NCBI GenBank assembly: GCA_034435435.1
Contig: DAOTXN010000082.1
Span: forward strand, 9,117 to 73,116
DNA: 64,000 nucleotides
Direction: 5' to 3'
DNA from: DAOTXN01 sp034435435
GTDB lineage: Bacteria > Chloroflexota > Anaerolineae > S140-20
Position 1 is the first letter of the stretch; every line of letters starts with the position of its first letter. This document shows, piece by piece, positions 43,001-49,535 of this stretch. The notes beneath the pieces are model-generated. The model did not search any database, was not told the origin of the DNA, and saw only the letters and a list, made by a program, of their open reading frames with translations. Made by a program: the position numbers and the translations under genes.

Positions 43001-44206
43001 GATGCGTTGGGTGAGCGGCGTACACGGCACGTGAATTTCTTCCAGCGTTTGCTGGATATACTGATTTACCTGGGGCATGGCAGCTTGCATCTCTAGCGCC
43101 GCCCGCACGGCCCGCTCGGCATCGTCGCCGTGGGCCAGAGGCGCGCCAAAGATGGCCATAAGCTTATCGCCGTGGGTATACATATCGACTTTGTTGATCA
43201 CGCCGCCATAACGCCCAATGATATCCTGCATGCGGGTATAGTAGGTATTTAGGATTTGGGTGGCGGCTTGCACGCCGGCGCTGTTTTTGTCGGCCAAAGT
43301 AGCCAGAATGCCGCTCAGGTCGGCAAAATTGGCAAAGAGCACCGCCGCGAGCTTAAAGTTAGGTTGTAGCTCGGGGTTCGACGGGTCGGTGATGCGCTGG
43401 TCAGAGATGTCCACTGGCAGATAGGGACGCAACGCCTCGGTGCGCAGCCGCAAAAGGGGCAGGGGATCATCTGCCGATGGCGACCAGATAGTCGTTCGGG
43501 GCGGTGTTTCGAGCGGAACAGTGGGGTTCAATATTTGTAGCCGGTACATCCCACCGGCCAGTGGCTCAACCGCGGCCTGGCCTGTGACCGGTAGCAGCAT
43601 TTCAGCGGTGATGCACACATCGCCCGGCGCGGCATAGTCTTGCGCCTCGGCCACCCGGTTGATGTCGGCCCCCGTGACGACCAATTCCATTCCCCGCAAG
43701 CGATAGCCCGGCTCATAGCCCACTTGGGCAGCGAAAATTCTGCCGGTGTGCACGCCCACGCGCAGACGCAAGGTAAACACGCCGCCGGGGGTGTCCAGAT
43801 TGACAAAACGACGGTCCATTGTCTCTTGCATGGCCAGACCGGCCCGGGTGGCGCGCAAAGCGTGGTTCGCGCCGCCAAAGTAAACCGTCATAGCGTCGCC
43901 GCCGAATTTGAGCAGGACGCCGCCGTAACGCTCCACGTCTTCCAACAGCGCCTCGAACAGACCGTTGACGATGTCGGTAATAACCTCGACTCCCTCTTTG
44001 CCCAGCTTGCTCAAGGTTTCAGAAAGGGCCGTAAAACCGCTCAGGTCGGCAAACAATACCGAGCCTTCCCAATACTCCCCTCGCACACGCCCCACGACCG
44101 GATCGGTCAATTGTTCTTCTACGACCGGTTGGGGCAGGTAGGGGATAATGGCTTTTAGCAGGGTTTGGAGTTGTTGGCGTTCAGCAGCTTCTTTGTTTCG
44201 AGTCAC
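40046..44206 (-). CDS. Class III cyclase (two domains) - AAA ATPase - TPR protein, soluble adenylate cyclase-like
   Basis: 1386 residues, GTG start. Cyclase domain 1 (about 40-215) has both metal Asp (Asp54, Asp104) and Asn183 but Glu187 where the transition-state Arg belongs. Domain 2 (about 285-470) has Asp296, Asp347, Lys339, Asn433 and Arg437. Together they would form one complete active site, as in mammalian soluble adenylate cyclase (family knowledge). Thr426 replaces the usual Asp, a class IIIb trait, so ATP use is likely. An AAA/NTPase domain follows with Walker A GEAGAGKT (531-538) and Walker B LVLVVDD (about 650), then a long TPR region (about 900-1370). No membrane helices. It is a cytosolic signal integrator making cAMP. 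Confidence 0.92.
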   Translation of the reverse strand: MTRNKEAAERQQLQTLLKAIIPYLPQPVVEEQLTDPVVGRVRGEYWEGSVLFADLSGFTALSETLSKLGKEGVEVITDIVNGLFEALLEDVERYGGVLLKFGGDAMTVYFGGANHALRATRAGLAMQETMDRRFVNLDTPGGVFTLRLRVGVHTGRIFAAQVGYEPGYRLRGMELVVTGADINRVAEAQDYAAPGDVCITAEMLLPVTGQAAVEPLAGGMYRLQILNPTVPLETPPRTTIWSPSADDPLPLLRLRTEALRPYLPVDISDQRITDPSNPELQPNFKLAAVLFANFADLSGILATLADKNSAGVQAATQILNTYYTRMQDIIGRYGGVINKVDMYTHGDKLMAIFGAPLAHGDDAERAVRAALEMQAAMPQVNQYIQQTLEEIHVPCTPLTQRIGINYGHVFAGNVGSEREGSRREYTVMGDTVNLAARLMAAAQEGQVLISPTVRRWAADKFLLEDLPPIRVKGKADSIPISSPLRPLTEPERTALRREQRPFVGRAEQLHVMRQAIERVIAGHGQVVVVTGEAGAGKTRLVEAFQDQTLSPELEQQPGSVCFVTELPSYAQEPYAPIIDLLRRLLGLSGDSTEDIQRLTEWLTERVPELDRFLPLLGNLLALPIADNPVTAALTPEQRHDRLYDVIEAALHSEAGRRPLVLVVDDLQWSDESSLALLERLARSLTRAPLMLVLCYRPDVPFATPWADLPFAQTIQVVEFTPAESAQFVAELLAAEELDAGLAEMVWSRAQGNPFFTEEFVKSLRETGSVVGENGRWRLASEQLAVTTIPDTIEGIVLARLDRLEARCRDVLQEASVAAASQPRFAQPLLERVDPYPVELSDRLHRLVADGLLEALESELEAFEYHFRHALTREVAYDSLLYARRRELHRFIAQGIETLYTDRLDEYVTSLAHHYLEAEEWAQAFRFQRRAGERSQGLFANKNAIAYFRQALALAEHELPDMLAAFEPTELVGALGDVHERLGDVLVLEGRYDEALETFTAARNLLTRDSPSEMRAKFCRKTAEVYERKADFAQALEWLENGLKVLGERDVIERARIYNFGGGVFYRQGEREKALEWRQRALEIAERLGDQSEIANAYLIMAVIYSDWGDLDRALTYGQRCLEAYEAAGDLAGSVKGHNNVGIISRKADRWTKALEHFQEGLRLSEMMNDGFSIGQFANGTGNVYLDQGKLTQATEAYQRAISVWEPIGLLAGVTVARINLGKAAVTQGDLRAGKAHLDEAQRLAQEIGARGFLPEIFHWQATLHLERQQLAEALALAQSAYHLALELKDRAEEGGALRVLGRVYAAMAQPDQAIEHLRASLARFQDLKSNYQTAKTCFELAQVQMAWPDSGKEGQELLERARALFAELGAERDLALVESALRSFST

Positions 44207-44268
44207 TCGCTATCATCCCGTGAGGTCTAGCCGGCTGCTCAGACGACCGCTCTTGCCGCGCTAGTCTT

Positions 44269-44297
44269 ATATTAAGGCAGCCCTGTCTATCTGTCAA
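44269..44297 (-). promoter_or_regulatory. Sigma-70 promoter for the cyclase gene
   Basis: On the minus strand: TTGACA (44297-44292), 17-nt spacer, TAATAT (44274-44269). It gives a leader of about 55 nt to the GTG start. Confidence 0.8.
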
Positions 44298-44428
44298 GCA
44301 GTTGAGTCTATTTGAGTGTGCTTGTGCCCAAAGCGCCCTCGGCATCAGCTTGAGAGCCACCAAGTCAGACAGCCTTGCGCGGCCCGGCGTATTATGAGAT
44401 ACTTGGTCCTCGATATTTTACCCAGGGG

Positions 44429-44552
44429 GTAACTGCTTAGGCCCAGCGACTTTTCGACAGGACCTTCGGCAGGATTTAACAGGATTCTGGACTTTTTTCA
44501 TCCTGTCAATCCTGTTAATCTTGTCCAATCTGACAGTGCGCTGAGTAGTTGC
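44429..44552. mobile_element. MITE, copy B
   Basis: 124 bp with ends GTAACTGCTTAG (44429-44440) and CTGAGTAGTTGC (44541-44552). The flanks are CCCAGGGG and CTCAGGGG, an 8-bp target duplication with one change. An inner palindrome uses ACAGGATT words, as in copy A. It lies just upstream of the mntP-like gene. The rest of the gap 44207-44604 holds only the cyclase promoter. Confidence 0.8.
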
Positions 44553-44604
44553 CTCAGGGGGACAACCACAGCGATGTCCGGCCCGGTTCTCGTGGGAGGT
44601 TGGC

Positions 44605-45174
44605 GTGATTTCCTGGATCGACGCATTCATGATCCCCATAGCTTTCAGTTTGGGTATAGACGCTTTTAGCGTGGCGTTGAGCGCGGGCATTTTCCCCACG
44701 ACCAGCGAGCGCCGGCGCACCTTTCGGCTGGTGTTCCATTTTGGCCTGTTTCAGGGCGGCATGACGTTTCTCGGCTGGCTCGGCGGCCAGACGGTAGAAC
44801 CATTGGTCGCCGATGTGGATCACTGGATCGCCTTTGCGCTGTTGGCTTATGTGGGTGGACGCATGCTCCGCTTGGCCTGGCGCGGCGACCAGGACGAGTG
44901 CCGCGACGATCCATCCCGCGGTTTGATGTTGGTGTTGATGTCGCTGAGCACCAGTATGGATGCGTTCGCCGTGGGGTTGAGCCTGGCGCTGACCGGCGCT
45001 CCCATTCTTTGGCCGGCTGTGGTGATTGCGTTGGTTGCAGCGGGGATGACTTTTGTCGGATTGAGACTCGGTTGCAGATTGAGCGCCGCTCTGGGCCGGC
45101 CAGCCGAGTTTATAGGCGGGGCAGTGCTCATTCTCATCGGCGTGCAAGTGGTGGTCTCGCATCTGATGGGTTAA
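44605..45174 (+). CDS. mntP: MntP-like manganese efflux pump
   Basis: 189 residues with six membrane helices arranged as two inverted repeats. Each repeat carries an acidic motif: SLGIDAFSVALSAG (residues 14-27) and SLSTSMDAFAVGLSLAL (about 112-128). The Asp residues are the family's metal site. It exports Mn2+ from the cytoplasm. The start is GTG with GGGAGG upstream. I looked in the leader for the yybP-ykoY manganese riboswitch that often precedes mntP and did not find it; a MITE occupies part of that space. It is followed 85 bp later by the sigma factor gene. Confidence 0.9.
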   Translation: MISWIDAFMIPIAFSLGIDAFSVALSAGIFPTTSERRRTFRLVFHFGLFQGGMTFLGWLGGQTVEPLVADVDHWIAFALLAYVGGRMLRLAWRGDQDECRDDPSRGLMLVLMSLSTSMDAFAVGLSLALTGAPILWPAVVIALVAAGMTFVGLRLGCRLSAALGRPAEFIGGAVLILIGVQVVVSHLMG

Positions 45175-45259
45175 CTGCACGACTTGCCGAAAAACAATCG
45201 AGTAGTTTGACTCCTTGCGTGCATGCTCATTGTCTGCTAAACTTGAGTCAACTTGAACT

Positions 45260-45829
45260 ATGGAACGCCCTGTGGATTACTCGACGCTTGACGATGAAAG
45301 CTTGATACGGCTCATCACCCGCGGCCAGGCCGATGCGTTAAGCGCCCTGTACGACCGTTATAGCCGTCTGGTTTTCAGCCTGGCTATAAACACTGTGGGA
45401 GATTCTGCCACAGCGGAAGAGATCACGCTAGACGTATTCACCCGCGTATGGAACAAAGCCGATACATACCAGACCGAGCGGGCCCAAGTCCGTACCTGGC
45501 TCGCCAGCATTGCGCGCTACCGCTCCATTGACGTGTTGCGGCGGCGCGGGGTTCGCCCCGAACAGCACAGCGTCGGATGGGCCGAGGTTTCTCCAGATGT
45601 GATGCCCAGCGTAGATGGCCCCGAAGCCAGCACAGAGCTGGCGCTGCAAAGTGAACGGGTGCGGGCGGCTATCCGTCAACTGCCGGAGAGCCAACAGGAG
45701 ACGCTGGCCCTGGCCTACTTTAAGGGCTATACTCATCAAGAAATCGCCGACGTATTGGGCCAACCCCTGGGTACCGTCAAAACACGTATTCGCTTGGCTA
45801 TGCAAAAGTTGCGCGAGATGTTGGCATAG
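45260..45829 (+). CDS. ECF-family RNA polymerase sigma factor
   Basis: 189 residues. Region 2 (about 20-90) has ALYDRYSRLVFSLA and DVFTRVW; region 4 (about 130-186) has LPESQQETLALAYFKGYTHQ and IADVLGQPLGTVKTRI. There is no region 1 or 3, as in ECF sigma factors. An anti-sigma gene lies 61 bp downstream. SigK/RskA-type pairs regulate envelope or redox genes (family knowledge); here the pair precedes cytochrome c, CHRD and cupredoxin genes, which may be its targets (inference). Confidence 0.95.
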   Translation: MERPVDYSTLDDESLIRLITRGQADALSALYDRYSRLVFSLAINTVGDSATAEEITLDVFTRVWNKADTYQTERAQVRTWLASIARYRSIDVLRRRGVRPEQHSVGWAEVSPDVMPSVDGPEASTELALQSERVRAAIRQLPESQQETLALAYFKGYTHQEIADVLGQPLGTVKTRIRLAMQKLREMLA

Positions 45830-45890
45830 CAGCGATGGGCTTCGGTAAATCCAAAAATCGCCGGGTTGCGTAACATGGGTTAGGAACATT

Positions 45891-46625
45891 GTGATCAGCG
45901 AGTCGGCGGAAATGACAGCAGAACTACATGTCACCGAGCTACTCCCGGCGCATGCGCTGGAGTGTTTAGACCTTGACGAAGAGCGTCTGGTTGTCGAGCA
46001 CCTGGCGACCTGCGCGATTTGTCGGGCCGAGTTCGAGTCTTTGCAGTTCGTCACGGACCAACTGGCGCTGGCCGCGCCCAACGTCGCTCCGCCGGCGGCC
46101 CTGAAAAAGCGACTGATGGAACGCGCGCGGCCCAAGCCATCCCTCACGATTCCAGAATCCCGCCCATCGTGGGCCGAACGACTGGCCGTTTTCTGGCGCC
46201 GCGCCGCGCCTGTATGGGGAGCGGTGAGCCTCGTGTTGGCGCTGGCGTGGCTCGTCAATAACCTGATTTTGCAGCAACGAGCCGCTACCCCAACGAAAAG
46301 TATGCGCACGGTCGTCCTCACCGGCGCCGACGCGGCCCCCGACGCCACCGGCACCATCGTGATTAGCCTGGACGGAGAGCATGGCACGCTGGTTGTGGAC
46401 GGTCTGCCGCCCCTGGATGAAGCGCAGCAATACCAATTGTGGCTGATCAAAAACGGCGAGCGCACCAGCGGCGGAGTATTCTCGGTCAGTTCTGAAGGTT
46501 ATGGCGCGCTGTGGGTCTCTGCTCCGCTACCCCTTTCCACTTATTCTTCCTTTGGCGTCACCATCGAGCCGGCCGGAGGCAGTCCCGGTCCCACCGGCGA
46601 TAAAGTCCTGGGTGACTCGCTTTAA
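45891..46625 (+). CDS. RskA-type anti-sigma factor
   Basis: 244 residues, GTG start with AGGA (an ATG 21 bases later is possible). An N-terminal zinc-finger-like anti-sigma domain (about 10-60) includes HLATCAIC, the His-x3-Cys-x2-Cys core. One transmembrane helix at about residues 105-125. The outer C-terminal domain (about 140-244) matches RskA (QQYQLWLIKNGERTSGGVF). It holds the ECF sigma factor inactive at the membrane until released, often by proteolysis. A 13-bp-stem hairpin follows the gene. Confidence 0.92.
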   Translation: MISESAEMTAELHVTELLPAHALECLDLDEERLVVEHLATCAICRAEFESLQFVTDQLALAAPNVAPPAALKKRLMERARPKPSLTIPESRPSWAERLAVFWRRAAPVWGAVSLVLALAWLVNNLILQQRAATPTKSMRTVVLTGADAAPDATGTIVISLDGEHGTLVVDGLPPLDEAQQYQLWLIKNGERTSGGVFSVSSEGYGALWVSAPLPLSTYSSFGVTIEPAGGSPGPTGDKVLGDSL

Positions 46626-46643
46626 CCGCCAAGGCCACACCGC

Positions 46644-46678
46644 GAACAACCCTCTGCCAACCTGACAGAGGGTTGTTC
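46644..46678. terminator. Terminator-like hairpin after the anti-sigma gene
   Basis: Perfect 13-bp stem (GAACAACCCTCTG with CAGAGGGTTGTTC) and 9-nt loop; the T tract is weak. Confidence 0.7.
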
Positions 46679-46883
46679 TGTGTTCCTGCGTTTACCCTTT
46701 CTCCGGCAGGATTCAGAATCGGAGAAAATAAATCCAAAATCTCCTCAAATGCGTACATTTCCCCAAAGAGCAAGTCCGCCGTTTTTTCCGAGAAAGCTCC
46801 TACACGTAGGGGAGGTGAAAATCGCCAATATTCAAGATGCCAGGTATATCGTCACTCGCCAAGAAAAAGTTAAGGAGGAACAA

Positions 46884-47624
46884 ATGTCTAACATGGGTAC
46901 ACACCGGCAAACGACCGTTTTGCGATTTATTGTGGTGGGGGTTCTGACTCTGCTGGCCTTGTTGGTCATGAGCACCGGCGTGGCCCTGGCTGCGCCGGCG
47001 GCCAAAGACCCCGTGGCCGGACAGGAAGCCTGGGAAAATAATCTGTGCAAAAACTGCCACGGCGCACAAGGGGAGGGCAAATGGGCCGCGCCCCTGGCCG
47101 GCACCGAAAGAACCGCCGCCGAGCTCATCGCACAGGTGCGCACGCCATTCAACCGCATGCCGCGTTTCAGCGCCGAGCAGGTCTCCGACCAGACGCTCAC
47201 CGACATCCAGGCCTACCTGGCGTCGCTGCCCAAGACCAGTGGTTTCACACCGACCGATGCCGGCCTGACCGCCGATGCGCCGGCCGGGCAACAATTGGTG
47301 GTGGAAAAGAAATGCGTGGCCTGCCACACCGCCACCGGCCCCATCCAGCCCTTCCAGCTCCGGGGTGAGACGCCCACCGCCCAGGCCGTGATTGCCCAAT
47401 TGCGCAATCCCAAAAACCTGATGCCCAGCTTTAGAGCGGACCAGGTCAGCGACGCCGACGCTGGACTCATTGCCGAATTCCTGGCCAGCCAACTGGCCGC
47501 GCCGGCCGCCCTGCCTGTGTCGGGCGGCAGCACCCCGTCGGTTTTGCCGTTGGCCCTGGCGCTGGTCGGCGCTGGGCTGTTACTGAGCGCGCTGGCGTTG
47601 CGCTGGCGAGCCGCCCATTCGTAA
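46884..47624 (+). CDS. Membrane-anchored dihaem cytochrome c
   Basis: 246 residues; ATG at 46884 with AAGGAGG. The signal peptide ends near AAPAAK (about residue 38). Two cytochrome c domains follow, with CKNCH (near residue 54) and CVACH (near 148); Met ligands are in RMPRF and LMPSF. A C-terminal transmembrane helix (about 215-238) anchors it to the outer face of the membrane. Class I electron carrier domains; the fusion resembles cytochromes that serve terminal oxidases or periplasmic dehydrogenases. It follows the sigma/anti-sigma pair and starts a plus-strand run. Confidence 0.93.
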   Translation: MSNMGTHRQTTVLRFIVVGVLTLLALLVMSTGVALAAPAAKDPVAGQEAWENNLCKNCHGAQGEGKWAAPLAGTERTAAELIAQVRTPFNRMPRFSAEQVSDQTLTDIQAYLASLPKTSGFTPTDAGLTADAPAGQQLVVEKKCVACHTATGPIQPFQLRGETPTAQAVIAQLRNPKNLMPSFRADQVSDADAGLIAEFLASQLAAPAALPVSGGSTPSVLPLALALVGAGLLLSALALRWRAAHS

Positions 47625-47635
47625 CCCAGTTCTGT

Positions 47636-47661
47636 GGGAGCGCCGCTTTGTCGGCGCTCCC
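47636..47661. terminator. Hairpin after the dihaem cytochrome gene
   Basis: Perfect 10-bp stem GGGAGCGCCG/CGGCGCTCCC with a 6-nt loop, followed by CATCTTT. It may partly stop transcription or protect the upstream mRNA. Confidence 0.65.
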
Positions 47662-47679
47662 CATCTTTGAGGAGGCATA

Positions 47680-48120
47680 ATGGATTTCATCGAGCGTGTC
47701 GTCAACGCCCTGACCGAGCTACACCCGCCGCATAGTATGACCGTGCACTTTCCGCTGGCATTGACCGGAGCAGCTTTTCTCTTTTTGCTCCTGGCTCTGT
47801 GGCGGCGGGACGAGATGTTGGAGCGGGCGGCCTTTTTCAACCTCACCCTGGCCGCGGTCAGCACCGTCGTGGCCGGGATCACCGGCTATCGCGACCACCT
47901 GGTTCGTTTTGAGGGCGACGCCCCTTACGTCAGCCTCAAAATTTTCTTGGCCATCACCCTGTTCCTGCTGACCACGGTCACGGCCATCAGCCGGTGGCGC
48001 CGGCCGGAAATCGCGTGGGAACCTTTGACCAGCGTGCTTTACCTGGCGGCCTTTGGGGGCAGTTTTGCCCTGGCGGTGGTTTTGGGCTTCCTGGGCGGCG
48101 CGATTCTGTACGGTTTTTAG
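47680..48120 (+). CDS. DUF2231 family membrane protein
   Basis: 146 residues with about four membrane helices (30-45, 55-75, 88-108, 118-142). It starts with HPPHSMTVHFPLALTGAAF, the conserved DUF2231 opening whose His residues may bind haem or metal (family guess). GAGG lies before the ATG. Such proteins often neighbour cytochromes or cupredoxin/copper proteins and are suspected to act in electron transfer at the membrane. Here it stands between two cytochrome c genes. Function unproven. Confidence 0.85.
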   Translation: MDFIERVVNALTELHPPHSMTVHFPLALTGAAFLFLLLALWRRDEMLERAAFFNLTLAAVSTVVAGITGYRDHLVRFEGDAPYVSLKIFLAITLFLLTTVTAISRWRRPEIAWEPLTSVLYLAAFGGSFALAVVLGFLGGAILYGF

Positions 48121-48130
48121 GGGGATCGGA

Positions 48131-48832
48131 ATGCACTGGAAAACTGGAACCGCACCCCTTCGCCGTGGGCAGGTTAGCCGGCCATCACCGAGGCAGGTCG
48201 CGCGCCAACTGGGCGTCATCGCTCTGGCAAGCGCAATCTGGGCCGGAGTTCTGCTGGGCTACCTGCAACTGACCAAAGAACCAGAGCCAACCGTCGTAGC
48301 GACCGCGCCGCAACCCACAGTCATAGCGGCCGCGCCGACCCACACACCCCTGCCGCCGTCGCCCACTTCTACGTCTACGCCTACGGCGACGGTGATTCCT
48401 ACGATACCCCCGACCGAGGCGCAAGACGAAACTGCCGCGACCGCTACACTTGCGCCCAGCGCGACCGCTACCGCGACAGCGACGCCAGCGCCGACGCCGA
48501 CTCTACCTCCCCCAACCGTTAGTGCAACCCCTCCGCCCCCGACCGAGAGCGCCGGGGTCAGCTTTTCCGGGGACGTGCTGCCCATCCTGCAAAATCGCTG
48601 CGTGAAATGTCACGGGGGCGAGGAAACCAAGGAGGGGCTGATCCTCAAAACCTACGCCGACCTGCTGGCGGGCTCGTTTAATGGCCCGGTGATCGAGCCG
48701 GGCAGCGCCGCCGACAGCTTGCTGGTCGAGTTGATTAGCTCCGGCAAGATGCCCAAAAGAAACCCGCGCCTGTTGCCGTCCGAGGTCGAGCTGATCAGCG
48801 CGTGGATCAATGCCGGCGCGCTCGATAACTGA
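48131..48832 (+). CDS. Membrane-anchored mono-haem cytochrome with PSCyt1-like domain
   Basis: 233 residues; the ATG at 48131 is chosen because a longer frame runs inside the DUF2231 gene. One N-terminal membrane helix (about 26-45), a long Thr/Pro/Ala linker (about 50-150), and a C-terminal domain (about 150-233) with SGDVLPILQNRCVKCHGG and the end PSEVELISAWINAGA. These match the planctomycete-type cytochrome domain. The Met in GKMPK may be the second haem ligand. It is probably an electron carrier held far from the membrane by the linker. Confidence 0.88.
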   Translation: MHWKTGTAPLRRGQVSRPSPRQVARQLGVIALASAIWAGVLLGYLQLTKEPEPTVVATAPQPTVIAAAPTHTPLPPSPTSTSTPTATVIPTIPPTEAQDETAATATLAPSATATATATPAPTPTLPPPTVSATPPPPTESAGVSFSGDVLPILQNRCVKCHGGEETKEGLILKTYADLLAGSFNGPVIEPGSAADSLLVELISSGKMPKRNPRLLPSEVELISAWINAGALDN

Positions 48833-48876
48833 TGTGAGACCGTAACGATTCTTGAAAAAATTAAAGGAGATGAAAA

Positions 48877-49392
48877 ATGAATAAATACCGACGGTTGTTC
48901 ATCGCATTGACCATCATCCTGTCAGGCCTGGCCCTGCTGCCGAGCCTGGGACTGTCAGCGCAGAAATTTGAATGGCAGTCGTACGCGAATGCCTATCAAC
49001 CCAGAGTTTTCAGCGCACGGCTGGCAGGCAGCGCAGAGGTTCCCCCTGTGCAGAGCGATGCCCAGGGTAGAGCTTTGTTCAGGCTGAACGATACACGGCT
49101 CAGGTTTCAGTTGTTGGCCGGGCATATTACCAACGTCACGGCGGCGCACATTCACTGCGCGCCGGCAGGCGTGAACGGCCCTGTGGGTGTCACCCTCTTT
49201 TCCGGCGGCCCGATCACAATCCCCGGAGTGGGTGTTCTGGCCACAGGCAATGTAACAGCGCCCGACGCCGGAAATAGCTGTGGTTGGGCCACCCTGGCCG
49301 ACGTCGTCGCTGCCATGCGGAGTGGGGATACCTACGTCAATTATCATACCCTGGCTTTCCCTGCAGGGGAGATTCGGGGTCAAATCGAGTAG
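48877..49392 (+). CDS. Secreted CHRD-domain protein
   Basis: 171 residues with AAAGGAG before the ATG. Signal peptide (about 1-28), then a short WQ/YANAYQP segment, then a CHRD domain (about 45-171): SARLAGSAEVPPV, HIHCAPAGVNGPVGVTLF, NYHTLAFPAGEIRGQI. CHRD is a beta domain of unknown function, first named from chordin. The first 42 residues match those of the cupredoxin protein at 54994 in 25 of 42 positions, though the rest is unrelated. There is no LP tail. Confidence 0.92.
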   Translation: MNKYRRLFIALTIILSGLALLPSLGLSAQKFEWQSYANAYQPRVFSARLAGSAEVPPVQSDAQGRALFRLNDTRLRFQLLAGHITNVTAAHIHCAPAGVNGPVGVTLFSGGPITIPGVGVLATGNVTAPDAGNSCGWATLADVVAAMRSGDTYVNYHTLAFPAGEIRGQIE

Positions 49393-49418
49393 GACCCAAC
49401 TGAAAAAAGGTGTCATAG

Positions 49419-49518
49419 CCACCAAGTCGCCAAGACACTAGGGTTTTCAAGAGCGACAAGATCTAAAACTCTTGAGCAATCCGCCTTTGAGATTCTTTGT
49501 GTCTTGGCGTCCTGGTGG
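49419..49518. repeat. Palindromic dispersed repeat
   Basis: A 20-bp inverted repeat with two mismatches (49419-49438 with 49499-49518; core CGCCAAGACAC) encloses about 60 bp. It fills the gap before the PKD protein gene, so apparent in-frame extension of that gene into this sequence was not accepted. Confidence 0.75.
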
Positions 49519-49535
49519 TGAGAAAAAGGCAGAAA

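Noticed and set aside
44553..44604. yybP-ykoY manganese riboswitch before mntP
   Set aside because: I could not find the conserved stems and loops; a MITE takes up part of the leader.
48053..48130. Upstream start of the PSCyt1-like cytochrome
   Set aside because: It lies inside the DUF2231 gene in another frame; ATG at 48131 is better placed.
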